Shown: piece by piece, positions 49,301 to 60,165 of the stretch
Layout: the number at the start of each line of letters is the position of its first letter
How positions within the stretch are numbered: the stretch's first letter is position 1
Assembly (NCBI RefSeq): GCF_907165205.1
Contig: NC_058192.1
Span: 8,246,001 to 8,310,000, forward strand
Reading direction: 5' to 3'
Length of the DNA: 64,000 bases
Source: Coccinella septempunctata
Lineage: Eukaryota; Arthropoda; Insecta; Coleoptera; Coccinellidae
The notes under the pieces: generated by a model
Seen by the model: only the letters and a program-made list of their open reading frames with translations
Told to the model about the DNA's origin: nothing
Database searches by the model: none
Program-made: the position numbers and the translations under genes

Positions 49301-49905
49301 ATTTTCTATTTGTTGACTTCCATTTTCAACACCCTGTAACTTACAACTGAATAGTTCAAATAGAAAACAGCGAGAGAAGAGAAATTCACGAGATATCCAT
49401 CACTACATCTACCTGAAATTATTGAAACATGTTTCAAAAGGAAATTGTGTTTTTCCGAAGAGAAAACACAAGATGTTTCAGTATATTCCATTTTTGGCGG
49501 GCAGTTTGGGCGTCCATCCTCCCCCACAAGCGGAATCGAGTGGCCATCTCTGGCGGACGCCTTCAGGTTCAACAATCCACGGTCAAGAGTGCCATCTTGC
49601 TTCCTTCCCGTGCCGCAGGAGTGAAGCCAAGGTGAACTGCAGGAACGTTGGCTGCGGATTGCATTTTTCTGGCATGAGGTCGGCTCTCCTTCGCCTGTAC
49701 CTACTCCCCTACGTCTTTCACTTCTTCGAATTGTGCAAAACCCCGCGCGGCCAGGCGATCGGTCACGTTTTAATGGGGAATTAGCATTTCTAATCCGCTA
49801 ACGCGTCCTCCGAATTATGGTTGATTTTTTTTTTCGTTGACGTCCTAAGTATATGCCTCATTTGAAACGGTCTGTGAGATTGCGAAATGTAGTAATACGC
49901 GTATA
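46301..49905. other. No gene seen; GC-richer part 49,490-49,790
   Basis: Long AT-rich stretch without recognisable genes. 49,490-49,790 is GC-richer and open on both strands (120 codons on plus, 89 on minus), but neither translation shows a family motif or splice-linked neighbours. It may be regulatory DNA or an unrecognised exon. Confidence 0.35.
47043..47085. mobile_element. Solo mariner terminal repeat fragment
   Basis: GGGTGATTTCTTGTC and a variant GTGGATCTTTCATATGAA match the mariner end seen at 2,850-2,890 and 15,996-16,042. No transposase adjoins it. Confidence 0.55.
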
Positions 49906-50566
49906 TAAGGTGAGTCTTTGAGTCGTCGTACAAATATCTCAACAGTAGATTCCTGAGGTCGAAAGAAAAAATTTTTTCCTATACCATTTTTCTCGATTCG
50001 GCCCTGATAAAAAGATATAGCCATTTTAAGTTTTCATCATGATCTGTGCCACCCTTGGAAACACAAAATTACCTTCAGAATAACTAGCTTAATCTGTGAC
50101 ACTACACATCTAAGGATCTTTCAAACAGAGTTGTATTCAGCCAAAGTATCAAATTTTTCAGATTTCACAGATACTTTTTAATTTTTCAACATCAAAATAC
50201 TCGAAAACGGCGCATTATACGAGATAATATGGAAATAAGGATATTTTTATTTTACAAAACGTTCAAATATTCATTATATAGCGCCCAATTTAGTTTCAAG
50301 AGTTGGGTTCTTTGAATTTTTGGTATTTTCATGGTACTCAATGGTCAAATAAATGAAAAACTACATTCCGAAATTCATTTCATTCGTTAGAACCGTTTGT
50401 GAGGTAGATCTAAAAATATGTAACATTTTTTTACGATTTTTCACTAGCCTGTGTCTTTTAACGTGTGTCTGAGCCGATTCGGAAAAAATGGTAAGGGTAA
50501 AAAGTGTTTTTTTTGACCTCAAGAAGCAATTTTAAAACTATTTGTACAAGTCAAAGACTTACCCTC
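49906..50566 (+). mobile_element. TIR element family B, copy B1 (uninterrupted)
   Basis: The left end TAAGGTGAGTCTTTGAG and right end CAAGTCAAAGACTTACCC are inverted, and similarity between the ends extends over roughly 100 bp. Interior words include CTCGAAAACGG and TTTCACAGATAC, the sites into which H and D inserted in other copies. It is 661 bp with no coding sequence, so non-autonomous. Element C starts four bases after its right end. Confidence 0.85.
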
Positions 50567-50570
50567 TATA

Positions 50571-51319
50571 CCGGGTGTCCCAGAGCTTTTAGGCCAGCAG
50601 ATATCTCAGTTACCTGCGGAAAAAAAAATTGAAAAAAATACTTGTCGTAGGAGACCATACGCTCTTTCATGCAGCATAGCAAAATCCACCCCCTGACAAA
50701 CAACCCCTGAGAAACAACCCCTAACTTTTGTTTTTCAAATGGCACCCCCATGTTTGTTTGGCTTCAACTGACAGCTCTTTTTAATTCTCAATCAATGATA
50801 TATCATAATATGTAGTTGTAAAGATAGTCACTCGATAAAATAGAATTCGTTAGTGGGTACTGTTAATTGGACTGATCGAATTAGTCCACATTGTAGAGAC
50901 AAGAAAAAGTGGATGTTGAAAAAAAAGAGTCAATAAAATGTTAGAACTTTTTGTGCTTTGTTTTATTCCTACGGTATCGGAATCTTTATTATAATGTTGC
51001 AGTAACAATACAGCTGAGCGTATAAATTCGTATTTCATTTGTATTTTTATTTTCCATAATTCTGCATGCCATTCTAGCTACCATGATACATCATTGAATG
51101 AGAAATGAAAAAAACTGTAAGTTGAAGCACAACAAACATGGGGGTGCCATTTGAAAAACAAAAGTTAGGGGTGGTTTCTCGGGGGTTGTTTGTCAGGGGG
51201 TGGATTTTGCTATGCTGCATGAAAGAGCGTATGGTCTCCTACGACAAGTATTTTTTTCAATTGTTTTTTTCCGCAGGTAACTGAGATATTTGCTGGCCTA
51301 AAAGCTATGGGACACCCGG
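50571..51319. mobile_element. Foldback element C with about 187-bp near-identical TIRs
   Basis: Arms 50,571-50,757 and 51,133-51,319 are inverted copies differing at about six or seven positions. Ends are CCGGGTGTCCC / GGGACACCCGG with TA on each side. The 375-bp centre is AT-rich and has no ORF with a recognisable product. Superfamily is unassigned; TA targets suggest Tc1/mariner-type mobilisation. The near-identity of the arms suggests recent activity or gene conversion. Confidence 0.9.
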
Positions 51320-51604
51320 TATATTTATGTTCGTTGATTTCGCAATTGTAGTGTAGAAGACCCACCATGATGATAAGGTCTCCTCGGTGCCTATTTTACC
51401 AAAATAGAATACTCCAATGAAACAATTTTACCAGTGGTAATCAAAAAATGGTGCAATTATGCTAGATAATGTATGGGAAGTAGATTGTGTAGATCGACTC
51501 CATCCTTCTTGCGGATGGAGATCCATGATTTAAGCTATCTATTGCAGATCTCACATTCCTGTTCTTTAACTCAAGTGAAGTTTCCCATCATGGCGTTATC
51601 GGTG

Positions 51605-51949
51605 TACAGGGTGGGCAAAATTCGATGGGAGTGAATGACAGCTCTGTGACCATAAGAGATAGGGAAAAATTGATGGCCTGAAAAAAAACTTTGACTGCGT
51701 CACTGAATTCTACATAAAAAAGTGTCTCTAGAAGGTTGCATTTATTCCTCGATATCATTGAAGCTTTATGAAACAGAGGCATCAATTCAAAGAGCCGAAA
51801 AATTAGTTTTCACTTATAACTCGAAAACAAAAGAAGATAAAGGTATCTTTTGGAAATATACATAGGTCGGAAACGTGCCATCCATTTTTCCGTAGCTCTT
51901 ACTTTTGAAGAGCTGCCATTCATTCCCATCAAACTTTGCCCACCCTGTA
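51605..51949. mobile_element. MITE F, about 40-bp TIRs
   Basis: The left end TACAGGGTGGGCAAAATTCG and right end TTTGCCCACCCTGTA are inverted; pairing continues through GAGTGAATGACAGCTCT against AGAGCTGCCATTCATTCCC. It is 345 bp and non-coding. A related interior (AAGAGATAG..AAAAAT) is seen at about 18,130-18,300. Confidence 0.85.
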
Positions 51950-54900
51950 CGTTCCCAAGCCAAAAATCCTCAAGCATAGGGACTTCAACCTTTGCGGTTT
52001 CGCCATCATAGACAAATAGGTGAACCTCATACGGTCTTCGTTCATATCCTCGCTCTAACGGTCACGCTGTAATAAATTCACTGCACTAGAACTTGCCATT
52101 ACTCTCAGGTTCGGCTAAATGTGCTGTTGGAAATTAATAATAATTATCATTGTTGTTACGAACTCAGAAATGATCGTTTATGGTCTTTGAAAGTGTTTCT
52201 AATCCGCTTTGGGCGGTCTTTGTTTTAATTAGTTTTCTGCAGCCATATACGCTTGCCGCAATATCAAATAGCAATTGGATCAAGTGGTGTGGTCAACAGC
52301 CTTGCAGATGCAATTGATTTTGAATGTGTTGCTGTCAGCGCATTCCCGGGGTTTATTCAACTATGATGTATGCGTACATGTTGGCGGTTTTTGTGGTTTT
52401 GCATAAGTTGCAAGTGGAGTATTACGATAGGCGAAATTTGTGGAGCTTGTGTATGAGAATGATACACTGGGTGGAGTTGAAATTGTACCCATTTGTCATG
52501 AAGTGTGATTAAAGTCAAGGCTTTTTCTCAGAAACCAGTGGGGGTTGGGGATAACTCGATGAGATTCGATGCAAAACTCATCTAATATCCAACAACACAG
52601 CTTTCATAACTTGGCTTGATTTGACCAAGGGTAAAGGGTAGAAAATTGAGGAGTGAATCATAGAAGTTCATATCTTTGGAAATATGTTATGACATTTTGT
52701 TTCTGCCTCTAGATTTTAAAGGGAGATCTATTGTGACCCCCATCAGATCACTTTTTGCTGCTTTGTCGTCTACATCTGGTTTCTCATGAACTCCAATATC
52801 TACACATACTAGCTCATCTCGAAAATGCACTGTTTAGCAATACTGGACTCGTTGAGCTTGTGCAATTAGCTGTACACCTTCAGTGCCAGACGTCGTAAAA
52901 AGAATATTGTGCTCGATTCAATTTGCAATTCTGAAACCAATGCAATTTCTTGTATTTATATTTGTTATTGACCGTAACATGAATTCCTAACGGGTATGCG
53001 AGTGTTAATGAGTCTTATACTGTTGACAATTAGAATACCTGCTCATGAAAACTTTCCATTAAAGGTCAGCTCTTGCTGTGGCATTAGGAATGCAGAATAT
53101 ATTGAATTGGTCATCTTATTCGATATAATTCGTTGAGAAATCTGAAATATAGTTTTAGATTTGGCATGGAATGCTTGACTGTCCAAATCCAGCACTATTT
53201 CTTGTGATGCTCATCGGAAAATAGCCAAATCAGGTAAATTTTATTTCCATTCTTATGGAAGCTCTTACCCTGAATAACTAGGCAGCTATTTGGAAACAAA
53301 TGGAGAAGAATCTTGGTGCCCTTGAATGAGTTCTTTGCCTTTTCATTATTATGAGTAATTTTGAAGCAAATAACGAGGTATCTACTGATTTTCGATTATT
53401 TTTATGTCTTTAGGAAATCGATTGAAGAAATTAGCGCTCGTCATTGAGTTTCTAGTTATTTCGAAAACGAACTGCGGAAACTATGTCACTGTTTCCTTTG
53501 ATCCAAGACAAACGATCTCCGATATTTTTCCCACAGATTCTCAACTTTTTTCTCGACGTTATTGATTGTGTCCTCAACTTTTCTCTTGGCAGTTATCGGT
53601 GAAATTAAACATTTAACTGAGTGTTCGATCTTCGATTCATCGAAACCATTACATTCTCTCGACACTAACGATTTCCTTTAGAGGAATGAGTGTAGGTTCG
53701 CAACATGGCCTTAAGGTTGCAATAGTCGCAAGATGATTCCCAGCATCCATGATTCATGCAAGATTATATAGAGATGATGATTCGATTTAGGTTTCCCAGA
53801 TAGTTTGAGACATTCCGAGGATTTTAGGAAATATGTTTGTGTTTTACTTAGCCTTGCTCATCTTACTCTAGACATGATAACCATCTCGATCAAATTATCA
53901 TATTTCAACCATTCTTTATTTTACTGTCGCACATAAGTTGCATCGAAGTTGCTTCCGTCTGAAGCTATCTAGATCATCGTTGATGAACACGCTGTTCTAA
54001 CTGAACTGTTTGTATCATCGATCTCCTTGTTATCATAATGCTATATTTTGCTTACGGTTTCTGAAGACAGGAAGTTCTTGATTCGTATGGTTTACGCTCG
54101 AACGTTCATTTTGTAGAAATTGCAAATATACGCACTTAGAGGAAGCGGAAAATGAATTACTTTTCCCGTTTGTTTGGTTTCGAATCATTCATTTCTGCAT
54201 AGTTCTCTCAGGTAATGTTTTATTTGAAGCTTTAAATGCTGCAGAGGTGTAAGTGCTATGAATTTTCATCTGAGCCTCATATGCGATTGATTTAGCCATA
54301 GGCGATGATGAAATCATAGAGCTCTCACATGAGACAAACTCTAGCTAGAAGAATATTGCCTCAAAAAATCTAAATATACTGCAGGGTGCAAAACAGGTAG
54401 CACTTTTTCGAGTTTTTTTTCAGAGGAACAAAGAATGGTGTTAGCTTTCTACGAAGCTTCGTTTCTGAGGAATTAACTAAAATTGGGATTTTGAAGATTT
54501 CGAAAAGTTCACATGAATTTTTTGTCTTTGAAGTTCTGAAACTTGTATCTTTTACAGGCATTTTTTACGTAGAATCCACTGGCATTCTGCAAAAATTTCT
54601 TTTCTTTTTATTTTTCAAATTTTTTATCACGTTCAGAAGAACTCAGGGAACATGTGAATATTTTTGAAATCTGCGATTTGTTTCCAGTTCAAAGGTGACA
54701 AACTCAAACATAGTTCTGATTGAAAAATAAAAACTGAAATCGAAAAGACCAAAAAATTTTTAAGAATGACTGTGGATTCTACGTATAGGAAAGGGCTTCT
54801 GGAAGGCCTTTAAGTTTCAGATCTTCAACTTCAACGACGAATTTTCCGAAATCATGAAAATTTTCGTTTTACTCCAAAAAGAAGAAATGTGGCTACGGTT

Positions 54901-56523
54901 TTCAACATCCTTTTTTTCTCTGAAAAAGTTTCATCTGTTTAGATCTAGCTATTGCAATTTTCAAGATTCCCTCTAATGAAATTGCATCATTAACTACACA
55001 TTCTTCGAAATCATAAATCTCAGGGATAACATCCAAATCGACGAAGTCTTGTACAGCTGAAGGTCTTCGAACTTCTGTTTCAGATGACGAAATGAGAATT
55101 TTTTCACCTATTGTAAACCACGTCTTCGAATCGACAATCTGTTACGCGGTTTCGTTGCCAGCTATCAATACAATTTCCCATCTACTACATCTGTTTCGTC
55201 GGAGAAGATACAGTTTCGATACCGTACAATAACTGTTCGACGTCTTTATGGTCACACCGCTGTCTTATATCTGGAACCTGTTCCTGTAATTCACCTTCCA
55301 TGAAGATTGACAAACGACGTGTGACATAGTTAGGGAGAACGATCCAAAGGGTAAAGGCGATCGGCTTGGTGCTGATTCATTTTAATCGGAGAGCAAGATT
55401 GGGGCATCTTTGATCTACATACACTTGTTGAAAATAAGTAATTGTTGGATCACTGATATCGGGCATCATTGTGATCGATATCAAGTCATGGTAATACAGT
55501 TCTTTCCTCCAACACTGAATGATATTGATGTGGCCGATATGTGCTGGAAAAAGAAGGTCCAAAACGACATATAGCCCAAGAAACTCAATTGCTACATGAC
55601 ACATCTTCGTCGTGTATGTTTCGGTGATGAGAATTAGCTCCTTAGAGCGTGTGATTTCACACCATTATATTTCTATGGAATTATTATAAGTCAAAGGTCT
55701 ACTTCTTAATCGCCATTACATTACAGGTGTAAATTAAGCGCTGCATCATCATTATGAAGACTGAGCACTTTGCCTTTTTATCCTTATCACGAATTATGTA
55801 TATCGTAAATTGAAAAATAGGTACCCAATTCTCACCCAATGGTTTCATCGGGTTCCCACAAAAAACTTTCGATCGAAAATCGTCATGTTCCACATCATCG
55901 GTCAACTTATCCTTCGCATAGAGTTCTCAGCGATGATGGGCTAGTAAAAGTCCATTCTTCGTTACACCGGAAACTTTTAGAACTCTTCCGTCCGGATGAA
56001 TCTATGTCAACATCGCAATTAAACTATTTCGATCAACTTGTAGTCGGCGAAGAAATTGGTTTCTAAAGAGACTGGTGTAGGGTTATCGATAGATACTTAT
56101 GAGAACGTGCGTTGAACGATTTAAATGGATCTTTTTATCTTTTTTGTCGTGGTTTTGGGAGATTAGTTTGCTGGAGCATCAACTGGTACCGATTTGGTGA
56201 ATGCTTCAATTTGGGTTTTTTGGGATCCAATGAGGACAGTTTATGTGGCAGGTAATCGTCTAAATCGAAAACTATCTAAACGATTTGTCTAATGATTTAG
56301 TGCAACTAAAGGATAGAGATGCTATCAAACTTTGACTTGGACATTCTTATACCGATTGAGGTTAGATTCAGGAACACTCTCTTTGAACTCTTTAGCATTT
56401 CCCTGAATTTCACCACATCTTCACAATATAGATGAGCTAATCCTGCCAGATTTGATCACGATAGCTTCGAAATTACGACCACACACTGACAGAAAACAGT
56501 TTCAAACGAATTTTTAATCTATA
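51950..56523. other. No gene seen; inverted repeat inside
   Basis: 4.6 kb of AT-rich sequence with short ORFs (52,324-52,512; 55,377-55,604 minus; 55,839-56,066) that I could not assign. An inverted repeat at 54,566-54,785 is listed separately. A lone GCAGGGTGCAAAACAGG end lies near 54,382. Confidence 0.35.
54566..54785. repeat. Short inverted repeat
   Basis: TACGTAGAATCCACTGGCAT on the left pairs with ATGACTGTGGATTCTACGTA on the right with few mismatches, followed by further A/T-rich pairing. The arms are about 35 bp around a 150-bp spacer, suggesting a small foldback element. Confidence 0.6.
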
Positions 56524-57859
56524 CAGGGTGAGCCTTTGACTCGTACAATTATTGTAACAGTAGATTCTTGAGGTAAAAGAAAACACTTTTTTCCTGTATC
56601 ATTTTTTCCGAATCGGCTCGGTTTAATAGATACAGGCTGGTAAAAAACCATTTAAAAAATTGTTATTTTTTGTTCTATCTCACGAACGTTTTCAACGAAT
56701 TAAATGTTTTTCGGTATTTAGTTTTTCATTTGTTTGATGAATCTTTTTCGAACACAAGATATCACCCACGTCTTACAGTTTTCTCATTTTGACTTTACGC
56801 ACCATAAAAATACCAAAAACTCAAAGAAGCTAACTCTTGAAACTATGTTGCACGCTATCTAATGAATATTTGAACGTTTTGAATTGAAAAATTGGGTATA
56901 TATATTCTTTTGAATGTCAGCAATACATTTTTAGTTATCAAACAATATAGCATATAGCATATGTATGAGTTTTAGCAAAGGTTAGTGTAACGGGGTACCA
57001 TACAATTTAGAGTATGATACAAGAGCTTAGAGAAAAACCTCACTAAAAAAACCCTGTCTCCCCGTGAGAAGTGTAGTGAATACAAATTTGTTTACAGAAT
57101 AAGGTTTAAATACTGAAGGGCTTCCTTTCCATTGACATAAAAATTTCTTTATCCTCTTTCTATTTCGAAATAATATCTGAAACAAAGAAACAGAGCAGAA
57201 AACGAGAAAAAAGGCGAATAATAAAGCCTTCATTCAAGCTTATTTCAAGACTTGATGATGACTGAAGAAAAAAATAAATAATCATAGGTACACAACTTGT
57301 TTTTCAATTGCATTGGGAGGAATATCATCTCTGCGTCAAAAATCTTCTGCTGATCTTGGTGGAGGATCACCCTCGTCGTTAGAAATGCCTTCAGTACTCA
57401 AATTAATAATAGCTAAATCTTACTTTTGACTGGGAGGGCCTTTCGACCAGGTCCAGTCTTCCAAGTGATGATTCTTCTATTCTTCAGTTGTTCGAGGAAC
57501 GCTACAGGACCCTTATATTGGGGAATCATCTCCCATAGATATACCAGTGGTTATTCAGTAGAAAATTGAAAAAAGAGGGAAGGAATTGAAAAAACTTCTG
57601 ATACTTTATTGACAATTTGTACTTTGGCTGAATACAACTCTGTTTAAAAGATCCACAGATGTATAGTCTCACAGATTTAGCTAGTTATTCTGAGGGTAAT
57701 TTTGTTTATCCAGAGGCGGCATAGCACATTATGAAAACTTTAAACGGCCATATATTTTTATCAGGGCCGAATGGGAAAAAATGGTATTGGAAAAAAGTGT
57801 TTCTTTTGACTTCAAGAATCTCTTGTTGAAATATTTGTACGAGTCAAAGACTCGCACTG
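56524..57859 (-). mobile_element. TIR element family B, copy B2 with a private core
   Basis: The left end after TA is CAGGGTGAGCCTTTGACTCG. The right end is TACGAGTCAAAGACTCGCAC. The outer parts match B1 and B4, but about 56,920-57,600 has no counterpart in B1 or B3. That core carries a minus-strand 68-codon ORF (57,233-57,027) with no recognised domain. It is either a second nested insertion with worn ends or part of a longer parental element. Confidence 0.8.
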
Positions 57860-58548
57860 GGTTTTCGATCATTTTTTTTCCAAAATCAAAGGTGGCACAT
57901 AAAAGGCAACCACAAGGCCACAAACCCACGCACCATATCATGGGTGAGTCTAACCTCGACTAGGAGACCCCTAAAGAAGTGAAACAAAACGTCTGATCGA
58001 TCCCTCGCGGAAATACCTCTTCCGATGAACACCTGTGCTCGATCCAAAAAAAAAAAGTGCGTCCAAAATATGCGGTCATCGTTCCGCAAAATCAGGTTAC
58101 GGAGGGCAAGGATGCATTTCGCATGTATAATATCCGAAATACTTCCACTTGACTCGGATCTGGGTTCGATTTCGTATTCCGAGCGGTGGCCCTGGCCGCG
58201 GGCAACTTAACCAGCACGTTCGTTGACTCTTAACGGGTCCAAGCCGAATTTGATCGGCGAGCTGCCCGGCTCGACGGTACCCGCGGCCATTTAAACCGAA
58301 CGCTGTATGTGGCTTAGATCAGCGGCGTACGTGACCGTCCATGTGTGTATGCCAGCATTAGAAGATCCACGATCCGCGTAGTTTGGACCTAAATACAGGG
58401 AGTACCGTGGATCAATGGAGTGCCGGAATAGAATGATCATTAATGAAGCACTCGAAGGTCTGTGCTAAAAGCTCCACAAAGTCTTGTTGCTCTAGGTATG
58501 TAAGTTCGGTCATATTCAGCTCTTCTAGATGTTTGGAGCTCTAAAATA
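57860..58548. other. GC-rich single-copy block, possible regulatory DNA
   Basis: 58,080-58,400 is one of the most GC-rich parts of the window, with CCGCGG, GGCCGCGGG and GCCCGGC words, and has no convincing coding frame. It lies between two B copies. It could be a conserved enhancer or the CpG-rich start of a gene beyond view; composition is the only evidence. Confidence 0.3.
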
Positions 58549-60165
58549 CAGGGTGAGTCTTTGACTCGTACAAATATCTTAACAGTAGATTCTTGATGTC
58601 AAAAGAAACACTTTTTCCAAATACAATTTTTCCCGATTTGGCCCTGATAAAAAGATATATCCGTTTTATGTTTTCGTAATGAGCTGTGCCACCCCTGTAA
58701 AAACATAATAACCTTCAGAATAACTAGCTAAATCTGTGACACTACACATCTCTGGATCTTTTAAACAGAGTTTCATTCAGCCAAAGTACCAAATTTTTTA
58801 AGTTTCACAGATAGGGGAGACTGGGGAGGGTTGATACGTTTTTGGAATATTTATTTTTGTAAAATGAATTATATGAAGAAACAGGACTTTTATAACATTA
58901 TATAATTCTTCGATTAATCGTTCAACGAAATAAATATAGAATTCTCAAAATATAAACATCCTATTCTGTACAAAACGTTTAACACAAAAACATGCAAACT
59001 GTCTCAAGCCTCCCCACATATGGGAGGATTGATACGGTGTACTGGGAGGCATGAGACACATAAACTGAAAATATAAGCCCCATTGTAATCACTTGCAAAT
59101 GTCACATATAAACATTTTTGTGCCATTTCTAACACGGTCACATTCTTCGTGGCACCATTGCGAGCACACCTGACGCCTGATCCAGAATTACTAGATCAGT
59201 AGGTAGGTCAGCAATGATTCTGGTTTGCTTTGGTCCCGTAGGTGCAGAAACATGTTCAGAAGGTAGGTTGGATGGTAAAAACGCCTTTATGTAGGCCTGT
59301 CCAACCAGCTCCGGAATATTTTTTAAAGATGATACATGTATCAGACCTCCCAACCCTAAATGTCTCAAACCTCCCTGAAAGCAAGTTTTAAAGTAATTTA
59401 TGTTTTCATTTTATACCCTTACATTTTGGCAACCTAATAAAACAGTAAATTGAGTAGGTTTATGCATATTTCCCAGTCAAATGTTTGTTTATGCCGAAAA
59501 ATTAATGCATGATCATAAAATCCTTAGGTAACGTGAGTAAATACTTACAATTTCTCACCTCGAAACACTCTTTGTTGAATATTTCACGAACTACTGTTAG
59601 CCTTACAGATTAAGGTCATGTAGTGCTTTCTGCAGGAGAATAGTGTTCACCAGTATATTACTTTTGAAAACGGCTTCAGACCGCGGATATAAGCCTGTAT
59701 CAAGCCTCCCCATGTATCAATGCTCCCTAGTCTCCCCTACTTTTTGATTTTTACATCAAAGCACTCGAAAACGGTGCATTTTACGTGAAAATATGAGGAA
59801 TACTTTTATTTTATACAACGTTCATATATTCATTAGATGGAGTCCAACCTAGTTCCAAGAGCTGGGTTCTGTGAATTTGTGGTATTTTTATGGTACGTAA
59901 TGGTCATAATGAGAAGACTTGAAGACGTGGGTGATATCTTGTGTTCGAATAAGATTCATCAAATATGTGAAAAACTACATTCCAAAATTCATTTCATTCG
60001 ATAAAACCATTTGTGAGAACTGAAAATAACATTTTTTATTGTTTTTCAACAGCCTGTATCTTTCAAACCGAGCCGATTCGGAACAAATGGTACAGGAAAA
60101 AAGTGTTTCTTTTGACCTCAAGAATCTGCTATCAAAACATTAGTACGAGTCAAAGACTCACCCTG
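58549..60165 (+). mobile_element. TIR element family B, copy B3, carrying element D
   Basis: Well-kept ends CAGGGTGAGTCTTTGACTCG and CGAGTCAAAGACTCACCCTG with TA on each side. Without the nested element D (58,814-59,737) it is about 691 bp, close to B1 (661 bp). It has no coding capacity of its own. Confidence 0.9.
58814..59737. mobile_element. TIR element D (keyword-repeat type) nested in B3
   Basis: The left end is GGGGAGACTGGGGAGGGTTG and the right end is inverted (CTCCCTAGTCTCCCC), each next to TA. The empty site (CACAGATACTTTTT) is present in B1 near 50,170. The terminal keyword (GGGAGG..TTGATAC or complement) recurs near 59,010-59,050 and 59,340-59,375. A minus-strand 76-codon ORF (59,368-59,138) has a GPKQTRIIADLP segment, faintly like the linker after the DDE domain of pogo/Tigger transposases; this is a weak hint only. 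Confidence 0.85.
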
